A stretch of 64,000 nt of DNA, taken from Malus domestica (Eukaryota > Streptophyta > Magnoliopsida > Rosales > Rosaceae). Where the stretch lies: the NCBI RefSeq assembly GCF_042453785.1, contig NC_091667.1:34030001-34094000 (forward strand), given 5' to 3'. Shown here piece by piece: positions 12,241 through 24,342 of this stretch; position 1 is the first letter of the stretch; the number at the start of each line of letters is the position of its first letter. Under the pieces are notes generated by a model, which was given only the letters and a program-made list of their open reading frames with translations, was not told where the DNA came from and searched no databases. The position numbers and the translations under genes were made by a program.

Positions 12241-13140
12241 TTCAGGAGGAAGGGTGAAATTTAAACAGTTTAAGGTCCCGAAAAAATGTGAACATCCATT
12301 CGAGGCCTAAGTCTAGGGTTTGCATGAAGATTAAGTGAACTACTCGGAATATTTGTAGAAGAATCTGCACTAAACGAAATATTCGAAGTAGGAATTGGAC
12401 ATGACCTGACCTAGGCGAATTGAAAATTTTTATTATATATTGTATAAATAAGTGTCTATTTATTATAGACATATATTATCTCAGAACATGGACTAGAAAA
12501 CATATAATATATAAAAATATTGACAAATTTTTTACTTTTTGTATTTTAGAGTAGGAGATAAAAATTCAAATGATTACAAGTTCGTAATACTTTACAAAAT
12601 ATTTTTTAAAGTTCATATGAATTTATAGTAAATTTGAAGATAAATAATTGTTTAAAAAATGTGGCTAAAAATTATTGAAAAAGTGAGCAAATTAATCAAA
12701 CAATAATTAAAAAACAAAACAAATCTCAATATAATCAGCACATTAAACAGCTAGCTGTGTGACCGAAATTGATTGTGTACAATAGTTGAAAAACCAAATC
12801 AAAGTGGGTAACTTTGAAATGGCATGTGGGGTGGGGTGGGGTGGGTGAGAGAGAAAGTCTATCTTCTTCCCCTCTCTCTTCTTCTTCGTTATTTTTCAGT
12901 AGCTGCAAAGTGCAAAGTCTGGATGTTTTTGAAAGAAAAAAAAAAGAGTCTGTGCGCAGGAAACCTAGAACACCAGAAACTAGATACGACCAGAGGGGCA
13001 GAACCACCGGTCCTGGGCTTCATTTTCGGCTTGGGGAAGGCACAGTCGCCCTTCCTCGCCCTTATGTAGCTTCACCCATGGTCAACTTAGCATGTTTTGT
13101 AATTTAAGTACAATAAAATGACAAAATAAAAAAAAATATG
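12241..13140. other. Intergenic; G-rich microsatellite
   Basis: AT-rich sequence followed by a ggggt-type run at about 12825-12846 and a pyrimidine-rich stretch. No gene supported. Confidence 0.4.
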
Positions 13141-13605
13141 CATATTTGTCGATTTGCCACATAAACTTGTATAGAGTTATCAATTCTCATTGAACTTTAA
13201 TTTTAACCGATTACTCCCTTAAACTTTTGTAATTAGCCAATTTCCCCCTCGAAATTTTAATTTTAGCTCACTATCCCTATAAACTTTTATAAATAGCCCA
13301 TTATCCCCTGGCTTTAGATTTTAAAAAATTTCATCCAATTTTCCATTCATCTTGATTACAGAAACAATACATGACAATTGTATAAAGACAAAAAATGATG
13401 GAAAATTGAATGGAAGTTTTTAAAATCACGTCAGAGAGAGAATTGACTATTTATAAAAGTTCAGGGGAAAATTGACTAAAATTAAAGTTCAATGAATAAT
13501 TGACTAATTATAAAAATTCAAAAAGATAATCAATTAAAATTAAAATTCAAAAAAAAAAATTGACAGCTCCTCACAAATTCAAAAAAACAAATTAACAAAT
13601 ATCTC
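13141..13605. mobile_element. Old long-TIR foldback MITE
   Basis: The two halves pair as an inverted repeat over roughly 200 bases each. The left arm is tcgatttgccacataaactt then aattagccaatttccccc. The right arm carries the complementary aattgactaattataaaa words. It resembles the better-kept elements at 39481-39965 and 49137-49634 in theme but is much more diverged. No coding content. Confidence 0.6.
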
Positions 13606-13690
13606 ATTTGTAAAATGAGCAGATGTTCAGTTTTTAACTCTCAAAATCATTCAGTCGTTATTGTTTTGTTTAGGTATACGAAGCATCTTG

Positions 13691-13726
13691 TCGCCGTCAC
13701 CGTCGCCGTCACCGTCGCCGTCACCG
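13691..13726. repeat. CGTCGC/CGTCAC microsatellite
   Basis: About six alternating 6-bp units of cgtcgc and cgtcac, lying about 200 bp upstream of the zinc-knuckle gene start. Confidence 0.85.
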
Positions 13727-13929
13727 AAAGGTATAAAAATGTAAAAACCGAGACTCTTGGGCCGATTAACCAACAAAAATAACGGGGGTGGAAAATGTGA
13801 TTACATGTCATACCTAAGAAACTTACAGTGGTAGTGGCCGCAGCTGATCTCCCGTCCCCTTGAACCCTTTCCTGCTTCTCCCAAAACCCTCCCGACCCCC
13901 CAACGCTCTCGTTTCGGCGTCTCACAAAA

Positions 13930-16010
13930 ATGGTGAGCAAGAGACAGAGAGAAGCTCGCAGGAAATTCAGAGCAGAACACCCAGAACTGGCTAAACAGCC
14001 AACCCCCCCAAAAGACCCAACCAAGAAGAAGGAGAAGAAGAGCTCCTTCAAGCGCAAAAAGGCACCCAGCGACCCAGCCAAACCCAGCAAAAACCCCCAT
14101 AGAAAACACCCCCTCAGAGTACCCGGCATGAAGCCTGGAGATAGCTGCTTCATCTGTAAATCCACCGAGCATATCGCCAAGCTCTGCCCCGAGAAAGTTC
14201 AATGGGACAAGCACAAGGTGTGGTCTTTTTTCAATTTTCTGATTTGGTTTGAGTTTTCTTTATCTGGGTATTTCTCCGATTGATGAAACTTGGAATATGT
14301 TGTCAAATCGAAATTCATGTGGGTAACTGGAAAAATGGATTATAAATGCATATGGCTTTGTGGGTATGTTTTGTTTTAGCTCTTAGTGATTGGAAATGGT
14401 GGTGGGTGCTCGAATCGAATTGGGTTTTTTGAATGGTTATTTGCAGAAAATAATGGAATTGGTTTTTTCATTTGAAATATGGTAATTTATGGTGTTGTGG
14501 AGAGTGGACTGTGGAGTGGATGAAATTCCCGTTTTGATATTGTTGTGATTATCTGATTCTTGCAGATATGTTTATATTGTCGCCAACGAGGGCATAGCAT
14601 CAAGAATTGCCTTAACAAGAAAGACGATTCCGTGGCTGAGAAGTTATGTTATAATTGTGGGGAAAATGGGCATTCGCTTTCTAACTGCCCCTATCCTCTT
14701 GAAGACGGTAACCCTTCTAATCATTTAGAGTGCATCAAATAGGTTTATTACTCGGATGATTCGTGCAGGAAACTTACTCGGATGATTCGTGCAGAAATCT
14801 GTGTTATGTGGTGTGTTTGTGTAGCAGTGTATCACACATCTCGCTTAACTGCTTTTTTCTCTGCACGACAGCATGCATTTGAAGTTTACATGAGCAATGC
14901 AAAGGTTTACATAGCATTACCGGACATACTTTATCAGCAAGCACTAAGTTTGAACAATTTCCAGCTAACATCATTTACCTTTACTGAATTTGGTAATCCC
15001 CGCGCTAAGTTATTTGAATTGAAGCTTGAAGAAACAGGAACTTGAATAGTTTGGAGGTTTTAAGTGAATTATTGTTATCCGGAACTGCATGCTACAGAAG
15101 AGAAGTCTTTCATTGTGTGTTATTTTTTGTTATCCAGATAAATACAAATGGGATATTTGTTTATTGTGTTTTTTATATTTCAAATTGTACATGTCATGTT
15201 GAAGCACGTATGATTATCAACCAAATTTATCATCAATTGGGTTTGATGGCTCTATGAGGATCCAGTGACACATAGGACGTAAGTCAATCTGGTGATTTAA
15301 ACGTTTTTACTTTACGTTATCGCTGTGTTATTCATTTTGTTTATTTGGTAATGCAGGAGGAACTAAATTTGCCAAGTGCTTCATCTGTAATGGGACTGGT
15401 CACTTGAGCAAGAACTGCCCTCAAAATACTCATGGGATTTATCCAAAGGTAATTTGATTAACACCTGTGATTTGATTTCGGATTATCCCTTATGACACTT
15501 TCCAATATGATTTTCGTCTTTCAGGGTGGTAGTTGCAAAATTTGTGGAGGTGTAACACATTTGGCGAAGGATTGTCCAAACAAAAGCAGCAGTTCAATGT
15601 CCGCTGGTAGATCTCCTCACTCGTGTAAGTTTTCCATCCGAATTCCTTTGTTTTTCCTGGGAGTTCCTGGTGTCTAATCTTCTCACCAAGAAATTAGTAG
15701 TTGATTAATTTGACATAAATGCTCAAATCGAGGCATATGTTTCAAGCTTTTCATCGTGTTGATCTGGCAGTGTTCTTAGTTTAGTGCCCTTTCTTTTTCA
15801 GGGAAAGAAAGTGATCTTCCAAGAGGAAAGGTTACCAAATTTCTGAGTGGAGACGATCTTGAGGATGATTTCAGTTTCATAGATGAGAAGAAAAATGGCG
15901 TTACACAAGACAAGTCCGCTGATACAGTCGGTCCTGCTTCTCTTTCACAAGAAAGCACTGTAAAATCAAAGAAGAAACAAGGACCCAAAGTAGTGAATTT
16001 CGTTGGATAG
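13930..16010 (+). CDS. CCHC zinc-knuckle protein (ZCCHC9-like), five exons
   Basis: A probable nuclear/nucleolar RNA-binding protein of the ZCCHC9 type, a family linked to rRNA processing. Exons are 13930-14217, 14566-14707, 15357-15448, 15525-15624 and 15802-16010. All introns are GT-AG and the exons sum to 831 nt, giving 276 residues. The N-terminus is very basic (KKKEKKSSFKRKK around residues 32-44), a likely nuclear signal. Five C-x2-C-x4-H-x4-C knuckles follow at residues 73-86, 98-111, 124-137, 151-164 and 178-191. All metal ligands are present. The C-terminal tail is acidic then lysine-rich and ends VVNFVG. The start is the first ATG of the basic exon, just after a pyrimidine-rich leader. 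Animal ZCCHC9 has fewer knuckles; I take five as the plant form. It lies 460 bp upstream of the ADF gene on the same strand. Confidence 0.9.
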
Positions 16011-16469
16011 GGATGTTTCACTTATGTAGAAGAAATTCATGTCAATTTTCGGTCTTTCCTTTGTATGGCACCGTCCACGATTTTGCCGTAGGTCTAAAAT
16101 AGTCTGACAGTGTTGAGAAATGATTTTTGTAGTTCTATGTAAAAAACCTTGAATCGTTCACCAATTTACCGTAATTTGTTTCGAGTTATTTCGCCTAAGA
16201 TAATGACTTTCCATTTCTTTGGTGTATAAACGTAATTATGGAGACGATTAGTTGTGGACATGATCAGCCACAGACGCTTTAGAGAATTCTCAGCCTTTGT
16301 TTTGTCCCTTAAAATTCTCTTCCCCTCTTCCCCTCCGCAATTTTCTGGTCTCAGCCTTTCCCCCCAAAAACAAGGATTTCTCCTTCTGCTGCTATACTTT
16401 CCATCTCTCTTTCTTTTCCGGCTTTCTTCTTCATTTCGCACTACGCTCCGTCTCTTTTCCGACGACAAA

Positions 16470-17183
16470 ATGGTATGTCTCAACTCTCTCTCTCTCAAAA
16501 CAAATTAATGACTTAGAATGGTCAAGATGCATGTTACAATTCTTTCGTGGGGATGATCTGAATTGAATTTTACGTCGTTTCCCTCAAATATGTATGATCT
16601 GAATTGAATTTTACGTCGTTTCGCTCAAATATGTATTACGTACAAGGTTTTTTATGAAAGGTTGTTTGGTTTGGTTTGGGGTAGGCGTCCGGCATGGCCG
16701 TGAATGATGAATGCAAGCTCAAGTTCGTGGAGCTAAAAGCGAAGAGAAACTATCGATTCATCGTATTCAAGATTGACAAACAAGAAGTGGTGGTAGAGAA
16801 AGTTGGCAGCCCGGATGAAACTTACGAGGATTTCGCGGCGTCGCTGCCTGCTGATGAGTGCCGCTATGCTGTCTTTGATTTTGATTTCACCACTGCTGAG
16901 AACTGCCAGAAAAGCAAGATTTTCTTCATTGCATGGTAATCAACTGACTCCGCTAATTTGTTTAATTCCTTCCTTAATTAACCTTCATTTTACTAAGGTG
17001 CTAATGTTATGCATGAAACTTGATTTTCTCAGGTCTCCTGAGACATCGAAGGTGAGAATGAAGATGGTGTATGCAAGCTCTAAAGATCGGTTCAAGAGGG
17101 AACTTGACGGCATTCAGGTCGAGTTGCAGGCAACTGATCCGAGCGAAATGAGCCTCGACATTATTAAAGGCCGAGCTCTTTAA
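16470..17183 (+). CDS. ADF: Actin-depolymerizing factor (ADF/cofilin)
   Basis: Binds G- and F-actin and promotes filament severing and turnover in the cytoplasm and nucleus. The gene has the classic plant ADF layout: the first coding exon is only the ATG (16470-16472), followed by exons 16685-16935 and 17033-17183. They sum to 405 nt, giving 134 residues. The protein starts MASGMAVND, so the regulatory serine is at position 3. It contains [20 protein letters not shown] and the actin-binding long-helix region around [12 protein letters not shown], and ends in the usual IKGRAL tail. The N-terminus is a few residues shorter than many ADFs, which often have MANAASGMAV. All conserved blocks are present and no break is seen. 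The leader upstream of the ATG is pyrimidine-rich. Confidence 0.96.
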
Positions 17184-17382
17184 GTTTAAGCAGCAGATCT
17201 TCGACCCTTCCTTGACAATTACATTTGTCTATTTTTCTGAGATGACATTTTGTGTTTATAATATTTTCTTCTTTTTTCTTTGTTGTATGGGTTCAATACC
17301 AACCATGTAGTTTAATGTAATATTATGAATTCTTTTATCGATTTGCAACTTCTTACATCACTGTGTTTAATCTAGTCAATAC

Positions 17383-17690
17383 TGTCACATCCCAGCCCGG
17401 GCCCCTACCACATCTCAGACTTGATTCCGCCGTAGCACAATATTATCCGTTTTGGGTCCCGACCACGCCCTCACGGTTTTGTTTCTGACGAAACTCAAAG
17501 CTTGAATTTTTATTGGTTAATTTGTAAAACCATTTTGTGAATGACAATAAATTATGCCGAGAATAATTGAGGGAATAGTTGACTTGGCAATCAAGTTAAT
17601 AAAATCTCTAGGATTTTCGGTGCCTTAAGGAAATAAACATATTGGAATCCTAATTAAATGCCATCAATTATGGATCTTTATTAATTAAAT
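17383..17690. mobile_element. LTR-type fragment beginning TGTCACATCCCAGCC
   Basis: The sequence tgtcacatcccagcccgggc, followed by ccgccgtagcacaatattatccgttttgggtcccgac-like words, matches the start of a common plant LTR-type repeat as I know it. No matching second end or target duplication could be found before the 3' end of the neighbouring glycosyltransferase gene, so the right limit is approximate and the piece is broken. Confidence 0.5.
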
Positions 17691-17756
17691 ACAAGTAATT
17701 ACACAACAAAAACAGTGGAAAATCATCAGCATACAGCAGTCTACATAACCCTATCT

Positions 17757-20700
17757 CTATGATTGCTTACTCTGATTCTCCCAGTAACTTCTCTCCCACG
17801 TTTCTACCTGTTTAATTGAGTTTGATTGTCTCCTAAGTACTGCAAAAAGAGTTGCTGGATCATAAGGCGGAGGCATGGCGCATGGATTCCTCTCGGCAGG
17901 ACCCTTCACCAGAGATTCCATCATAAATTTCTTCTCTAATCCTTGCAATTTCTTCTCTAATCCTTGCGCTTGGCAAACCATTGCCTCCGAGCAGAGCTCA
18001 ACCGCTTTTCGAGGTATGGTGGGCTTGAACTGTAAGAGCTTTGAGTATTCGCTTAATAGATGGAACATGTAGTCGTACACATAGTCCATCTTCAAATCCT
18101 GGAGAATCATTTTTCTTGCTGCCTTTCCAATGGATTGTGCCTGAAGAAACCATAGAAAACCAATGCAATAAGAAAAACGAATACACAAATCTGCAGCAAA
18201 AAGCCTAACACTCGAAATTATTACCTTTTTCTTATGACTGTTGCCCCAATCAACAGCAAACTTAATAGATCTGCACTTGTCATCATCTTTTATGGGCCAG
18301 TAGTGGTGCACTGGCATCAAACCTCTCGTGAAAAAATCATAGTAACGGGGTTTTACTATAAAGGTAACAGAATCACAAGCAAGAATGTATTTTTCACTCA
18401 CAGACCAAGCAGACCCTTCTATGTAGATCTTATACCTGCAACGATTGTGCATCGAATAAAAAAAAGTCAGGCAATTAGTATAGTGGATCATAGATGTTGA
18501 CTATAATTAAAGCAGGTGGTTGTACATAGTAAGCCAAATTAAACTCCTACTGATAGTGGGATGTTTCTACCTATGAACGCATTGGCTTGCCAAATCCGAT
18601 TGCTTGTAACCTTCCTTTATTTCTTTTAACCAATCCTGCAATTTATTTATGAAGAACACTGTCAGACTCTGAACTATTGCTACATATGGTCAGAATTTTT
18701 CGACTAAACTGCAACTGTAGGAACAGTTAACCGAAGAAGAAATTGGTTAACGAAACTATTGCTATAAAAGGCAGATTAGAGGTGCAATAGGAAGTTAGGA
18801 ACAGTTAAACGAAGGAGGAATTGGTTAATGGTACCTGAGCATAAATACGAGCATTCCAGTCCATCTGGTCAGAAACATTACATTTGACGAGGTCTTTCCT
18901 GGTTTCAGCAACAGATGGATTTCCCTTCCAATAAGCATACGGTTCTCTGTCTATCCATTTGCTCCTCTTGTTGCCTTCCTCTAGGTCCTTTAACAAGAGC
19001 TCCCATGGCTTTATATTGATCTCAGACCTAAGAAACGAATACGGGAATCTACAATGAGTGCACAATGAGGACTGATACACAATGAGTGACCGTATACCCA
19101 ATTGGATAAATTCATTCGCATCACTACCAGATTAGCGATATGTTCACTTAACTTGTAGCACAAGCCATGAATTATGAATCAATGAGAAACATGATTTCAA
19201 AAGCAAATGAAAAGGTCAAGAAGTCTTACCATCCCCAAAATGACCAATCAGGGAAGACAATATCGAGTGAACTGTCATCACCGCAGTAGCGAAACAAGGG
19301 TGGTGGAGCAGTGGAATTGGGCCGGCTATAGAACCTTGATAAAATGACGGGCCAGTCAACGCAGTCAAACATGAGCTCCAGATCAGGCACTTTCCCTGGA
19401 TACCTCCGTAACAATTGTAGGATCCCCCACAATGTAAAAACGTCTCTCGTCTGAAACGAATTCTGATATGTCTCCACGTAAGCCTTGCCCTTCATGATCA
19501 CCAACTTGAAATTGGCCGTACGCTTGGCACTCTGTACCATGTCTTTCGTGATCCCTGTGTGCGCCCATGGCCTTAGGTCCTCGTATATCCAACGGAAGTA
19601 CTCCGGACACGTTGGTGGTGGTGATGGACTGTCGGGATCTTGCTCTGGGTTGAAGGTGGTAGGGTAGTTTGATGGGCAGGTTCGTGTCAGGTCGTAGGCA
19701 GTGCAGTTGAGTGGGAATTCCAACTTGGGTGGGGGCTTTTTGGGAATATAAGAAGTTTTGTGAGGGTAATTTTGGGATGCTCTGGTCGTTACGATTGATC
19801 CTTGTGCTGAAGTATCAACTATAGTCTATTTGTCACACCAAACACAAAAAAATTATTCATGTCACATAATAGTCAAATAGTATATTGACGAATAATCCGA
19901 AAGAGGTAAAGAAATTTGTACTATGTTCCCTATAAAACACAACACCAAAGGTCACCCTTACAATATTTTCTCTAGGCAAAGTATGAGTTTTTTTTTTGTT
20001 GAAAAACGGGGGCTAAAAGCAAGAGCTTAAACAAACCTACTCGATAATAAATCTAGACCAGGACATTCTAAGTCGATCATCACGAATAAAACTAACTGAA
20101 CAACAAGAAAGAGTATCAAAATAAAAATTACCTAAATCTAAATCAAGACTATAGGTCGCTAAACTATCCGCCATAAAGATAAAGTTTCACTTTGATTCAT
20201 GCAGTTTCAATTGTCACGACTTAAGTTAATGGCTATCACATTTACAAAGTTAAATTGATGTCGATGAGTGACTCACAGCAGAGAATAAATGAATGCTTTT
20301 TAACGTTTTAATCTCAACTTAGATATCAAACTCATTGGAAATAAGCATGCATTCCTTTGTCACCTAATAACTAGGAAAACATTTTTGATGTCACAGTTAG
20401 TATATGACTTTAAATAGCAACAACCAAAAGCGATTTTGGTCAAATTGATTTTGTATTCCAAAAGCACAAGACATGTGCTTCTTGCAGAAAGCATTCAAGT
20501 GCTTTTTCAAGATCCACTTGAATTTCTACTAAGAATTGGTTTAAACAATATTTTTACCAAAAACACTTCCAATCAGATTAAATCAGTTTCAAATGATTCC
20601 ATAAATCTTTTTTGGGTGAATTAGTAACTTAAGATTAACATAAATTTCAAATGAAGAAAATGAGGCGGTGCACAACAGCGGGCTCTACGTGCTGGACTAC

Positions 20701-21504
20701 GTAGTCAACAGAACACGTGGCCCATTAACGCGCATTCCCACACCACGTTAACCGACACTCACTGCACATGTTACGCAGCCCTACATTATTAGAATCTGGA
20801 TCCTCCTCTTTGTAAGAATGCTCGCAAAGAATCTCGCATTCGTAAATTATGTTCGTGATCTTATATCGTGATCTGAAATTATTTTAAATATTTTTATTTA
20901 AAATTAAATACAGATAATATCTAATAAAAATTATACGATAAATAGACACGATCCACAAATTTTCAGAATTCTTCTGATCCTGCTGGTACATTATTATATA
21001 CGGCGTACTATACGGATTCATGCCGTTTGACAGACGTCGTTGGGTTTCGTACTTTCTAGCTTTTTTTCCCAGTTCTTGACATTACCATTATAGCTAGGTT
21101 GATATATAGGTTGATAGAGAACTTAAACTTTCTTATTTATAAAATTATCATTAAACTGTAATATTACTATAAAACAACTCGTCTTCGTTAGACCGCAGTC
21201 CAACTTACTTCTATTAAATTGGTAATTAAGAAAAATAATATTTCTTCAACTTAATCGTTTATTTTTCACTACAAGTACAGTAATAAAAAATAAAAATATT
21301 AATAAAAGACCAGGAATGAGTTATTTGGACAAATAAATAAATAAAAGAGCAGGAAATAAAAAATGAATATTGGAAACAGGTGCGTCAGAAACAGTGTGGA
21401 GCAAAGAGACTTACAGGGAAGTTGAGAAGGCGCGTACAGACAAACGCGCCCAAGCTGAGGAAGACGAAGACGAAGACAGCAGAAAATCTCGCAGGTGACT
21501 TCAT
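17757..21504 (-). CDS. GT90 O-glycosyltransferase (rumi/POGLUT1-like, DUF821)
   Basis: A Golgi/ER type II membrane enzyme of family GT90 (CAP10/rumi). Animal members add glucose or xylose to proteins; plant members are thought to act on wall or glycoprotein substrates. Six exons on the minus strand: 21504-21415, 19825-19230, 19027-18835, 18635-18571, 18435-18225 and 18140-17757. All are bounded by GT-AG and sum to 1539 nt, giving 512 residues, a normal family length. Exon 1 encodes a short N-terminus and one membrane anchor (about residues 9-24, then CTRLL). Exon 2 has the family's PLNC and TCPEYFRWIYEDLRPW blocks and DxxFDCVDWP-like core. Exon 3 has WIDREPYAYWKGNP. Exon 5 has KIYIEGSAWSVSEKYILACDS and the FFTRGLMPVHHYWPI block. 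The start is uncertain: an in-frame ATG 25 codons upstream (21579) is also possible. Intron 1 is about 1.6 kb and looks empty. Exon-2 fragments of a related gene recur at 26.5 and 49.7 kb. Confidence 0.92.
19826..21414 (-). other. Long first intron of the GT90 gene
   Basis: About 1.6 kb between a GTAAGT donor after NFP of exon 1 and an AATAG acceptor before TIVDTS of exon 2. I see no inserted gene or clear transposon in it. A G-box-like acacgtggc lies near 20714 and could reflect an internal promoter, but nothing else supports one. Confidence 0.7.
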
Positions 21505-22049
21505 AAATGGCCGCAACAATAAGATAGCTTCGGAGAAGTGACTGTACAAGCATCTCTGCATACTGTCGTTCTCTCTCATATCTTCTCTGCATACACTCTC
21601 TTAATTACTCTTTTGCCCTCCCTCTTGTTCTCTGAGGACCATGACTCTGATCCAAAGTTGGAATCAGATTCCAGGGATTTGATCAACTGGGTAGGTGGAG
21701 GAACTGGTTTCCTGAAATGGGTCGGGTTTCGTTTTGGCTGGTTGAAGCGGTATGGAGCAGATGAAGGTGGCGCATCTGGTTTGGAGCTAATGGAAAAAGG
21801 TTGAGTTTTTGTTGGGTAATTGTGAGTGGAATTTGAAATAATACCAGAAGAAGTGGAAGGAGGAGGCAGAGAAGGTGCCTAAGAAAATGAAGTGAGATCT
21901 AGTCTTCTAGATCGTGAGTAGTGAGAGAAGTTGCCTAAGAAAATGGAGAAAATGACCAAATTGAAAAGGAAAGTTTGATCGGAAGAAAGGGAGAGATGCG
22001 GGAATAAAGAGTCAATACATGTTACAAAGTAGGATTTTTTAAATAAGTT
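21505..22049. other. Upstream region of the GT90 gene, no other gene
   Basis: Contains the probable 5' leader and promoter of the minus-strand GT90 gene. No clear TATA element was picked out. Plus-strand frames here are short and have no recognisable family. Confidence 0.4.
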
Positions 22050-22195
22050 ATAACGGAAAGCTATCGGTTCATTTTAAAGAAAAATTATATTTTTACATTA
22101 AAAAATTATGATATTATTTATTTTACGTTTTACTTAATTATTATTATTAAAATTTAAAATTTTCAAATTACTTTCATTAATTTTTCATTTTTTAA
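22050..22195 (+). mobile_element. TTTTAACGAAAA-family MITE, diverged copy
   Basis: Carries taacggaaagct then aaaaattatatttttacattaaaaa and tttacgttttacttaattattattattaaaatttaaaattttcaa, the same order of words as the copies at 4.16 and 29.0 kb, more decayed. Confidence 0.55.
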
Positions 22196-22823
22196 AGACG
22201 GGCCTGTGGCTCCTCTTTTGGTGCCTTTTACCAACATTAGGATCCATTTACCAAACTTTCTAAATTTACTAATTTAGTACCCAAATCTCTATTAGTATCT
22301 ATTTTCACCATAATTTGTAGGGTAAATAAATAAAGGTAGAAGAAAATGCAAAAAAAAAAAAAAATATGTGCATAAATCATTTTGCAAACCGTTTTATGCA
22401 CTTTGTTTTAAAGCTCGTTTGAAAATATCCTTAAAAATGATTTAAAACATTTTTAAAGAAAATATTTTTAAATTTTAAAAATTCTTGAAATGCTCTTTAC
22501 AAGAAGCACTCATTTCAAGTGTTGTTTTATAATTTACTTGTATTTTTACTATTTATTGATTCCAAAAGCATATATAGGAAAAATGCTTTTAAACATTTTA
22601 AAAGTATTTTCAAACCATTCCTTAATTTAAAATTTTCATTTTTTGGCTACAAAACAAAGTTGGTTTGCTTGAAATTTATTTTCTTATTGCAATTTTTCAA
22701 ATCCAAACAAAAGTTGGTTAGCTTAAAATATATCTTGTTCTTGTTTTAGGAATTTTAGTTGTGTGATGGTAATTGAGAGTCTCAATTATTTGTTTTATTT
22801 CAATTCTAGCAAACAAAAATTAT
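22196..22823. other. Intergenic, AT-rich
   Basis: Nothing recognised beyond AT-rich sequence with a poly-A run at about 22350. Confidence 0.4.
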
Positions 22824-22981
22824 TGACACACCCCATCCTGAAGAAGGGCATGCTGGCCGTCACGTGAGAGTGGCGTAACCATTTACACAGTTCGGAAGCT
22901 TTAAAGATACCATTACTAAGATATAACACCCGAAAGTGAATCTTACTTTTGTGAATTCTGTCAGAACACGTGAGTGTGTCA
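22824..22981. mobile_element. 158-bp TG...CA mini-element related to the 2,344-bp solo LTR
   Basis: Starts TGACACACCCCATCC and ends GTGAGTGTGTCA, with a perfect 5-bp duplication attat at 22819-22823 and 22982-22986. Internal words (gctggccgtcacgtgagagtg, acacccgaa-gtgaatc, gaattctgtcagaacac) match the first few hundred bases of the 6173-8516 element in the same order. It is a very short member of that LTR-like family and structurally whole at its ends. The terminal 8 bases are an exact inverted repeat. Confidence 0.8.
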
Positions 22982-22986
22982 ATTAT

Positions 22987-23506
22987 GATCCATTATTATT
23001 ACATTAAATGAAAACGGACTTAAGACAGATGGCGTTACGGGCCTCTTGGCAAACTCTTCTCCTTTTAAATTGGACTTTATTTCGTACCATATGGAGCCTA
23101 AAGTTGTTACCTTTTAATACATTATCATAAAGACATTCATCAAATTACAATAACATCCTTGTCTTGAAACTAGACAGCATAGAACATGGGGCTGGCTTTT
23201 ACCAGAACCACGCTTATTTTCTGGTACTTTGGGATCCCTGGAAACACTTGGCTGTCACGGGTTATATCTCGCTTGAGTCACATGATATACTTACACAGAA
23301 TATACCCCGGTAATATTAAGAATCTGCGTATGGATGCTAGCAGGGCCAGCATCAAAAGCCTTTTCTTCCCAAAAAGAACCATTGTCACGATTAACTTAAC
23401 TCACTCAATACGTGACTAGCGAAATCGGGGGATACTGATACATATCCGTGGTTAGATGTAAGAATTTCACAACAAAATATATTGACAAAGTGTGGATGGT
23501 TTGCAG
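22987..23506. other. Region upstream of a broken HIPP gene
   Basis: No first exon or promoter for the downstream HIPP remnant could be identified with confidence. No other feature seen. Confidence 0.4.
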
Positions 23507-24342
23507 ATTGTGGAGGTGAGAGTTCCAAACCTTGAATGTGAAGGATGTGCTTCCAAGTTGAAGCAAGCTGTCTCCAAACTGAAAGGTACACAAACTAATA
23601 AACAGGGTATTTTTCTTCATTGCTTTTGAGCCCCATATTATGTAATTCTTTCCACTGCAAACCATCTCCAGTTTGGAACAATAAAACTGGAAATACATTA
23701 AACAAAGAATCAGTCGTATTGTTCATAAATTGCAGTTTAGTATCTATTTCATAACGTCTTAGTCTTCCTTAATTTTTTTATTTTAATTAAAAGTTTGGAA
23801 CTAGTTTTATTCGTATATATTTTTCTTGAAATATTAGATGGCACCCAACATTTCAAACCAGAAATTTCAAATTATTAAAAATGTAATTTTCTATTTGAAC
23901 AGGTGTGGAAGAAGTGGAAGTAGAAATGGAGATCCAGAAAATAATAGTGAGGGGTTATGCATCAATTAAGGGAGCTGGAAAAGCAGCAGAGCCATGGCCT
24001 TTTACTGGATACTCTCCCTTTGCGGACTTGGATTATCTGCTCTCCCTCATCTCATACTCTTCACATTCCTTTTAATTTCTATGGTCACGGTTAAGTCATA
24101 TCAACATTTTATATTGATTGTTTTTAAGAAATAATAAAAAAAAAGTAATAAGAATATAAAATATTCACGTGATGTAACTGTGACCATAGAAATAGAAATT
24201 GATAGGAAGGGTATGGGATGGGAGGTCTGGCGTCCACACCTTCTTCCACACCCCGTCGCTTTATTCCTTCGCCGTGGCATCCGATGAGGCCATTGCATCA
24301 CTTTTCAGCGACGACAATCCGCATGCTTGCGCAATCATGTGA
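23507..24342 (+). pseudogene. HIPP-type heavy-metal-associated isoprenylated protein, disrupted by a MITE
   Basis: HIPPs bind metal ions through an HMA domain and attach to membranes by a C-terminal prenyl group. One exon at 23507-23585 encodes VEVRVPNLECEGCASKLKQA with the C-x2-C metal site, ending at a GT donor. The next starts at 23903 after an AG acceptor, in matching phase, and continues with EEVEVEMEIQKIIVRGYA and GKAAEPWPFTGYSPF. About ten residues usual in this family (the EEKKVLKAIKR region) are missing after GYA. A Mutator-type MITE (24024-24235) then interrupts the exon and brings a stop. Beyond it the frame resumes at 24232 with VHTFFHTP...SLFSDDNPHACAIM and stop; CAIM is an intact CaaX prenylation box. 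No first exon was found. A truncated soluble product remains possible, but the locus is best called a pseudogene. Confidence 0.82.
24024..24235. mobile_element. Mutator-type MITE inside the HIPP exon
   Basis: Begins GGACTTGGATTATCTGCTCTCCC and ends with the related GGGAGGTCTGGCGTCC. Its centre has atggtcacggttaagtcatatcaaca paired with ttcacgtgatgtaactgtgaccat, the same design as 2257-2476. No clean 9-bp duplication remains, so a deletion may have accompanied or followed insertion. Confidence 0.8.

Noticed and set aside
13647-14214. Minus-strand open frames of 137-177 residues
   Set aside because: They are antisense shadows of the first exon and leader of the zinc-knuckle gene; composition and lack of any domain argue against them.
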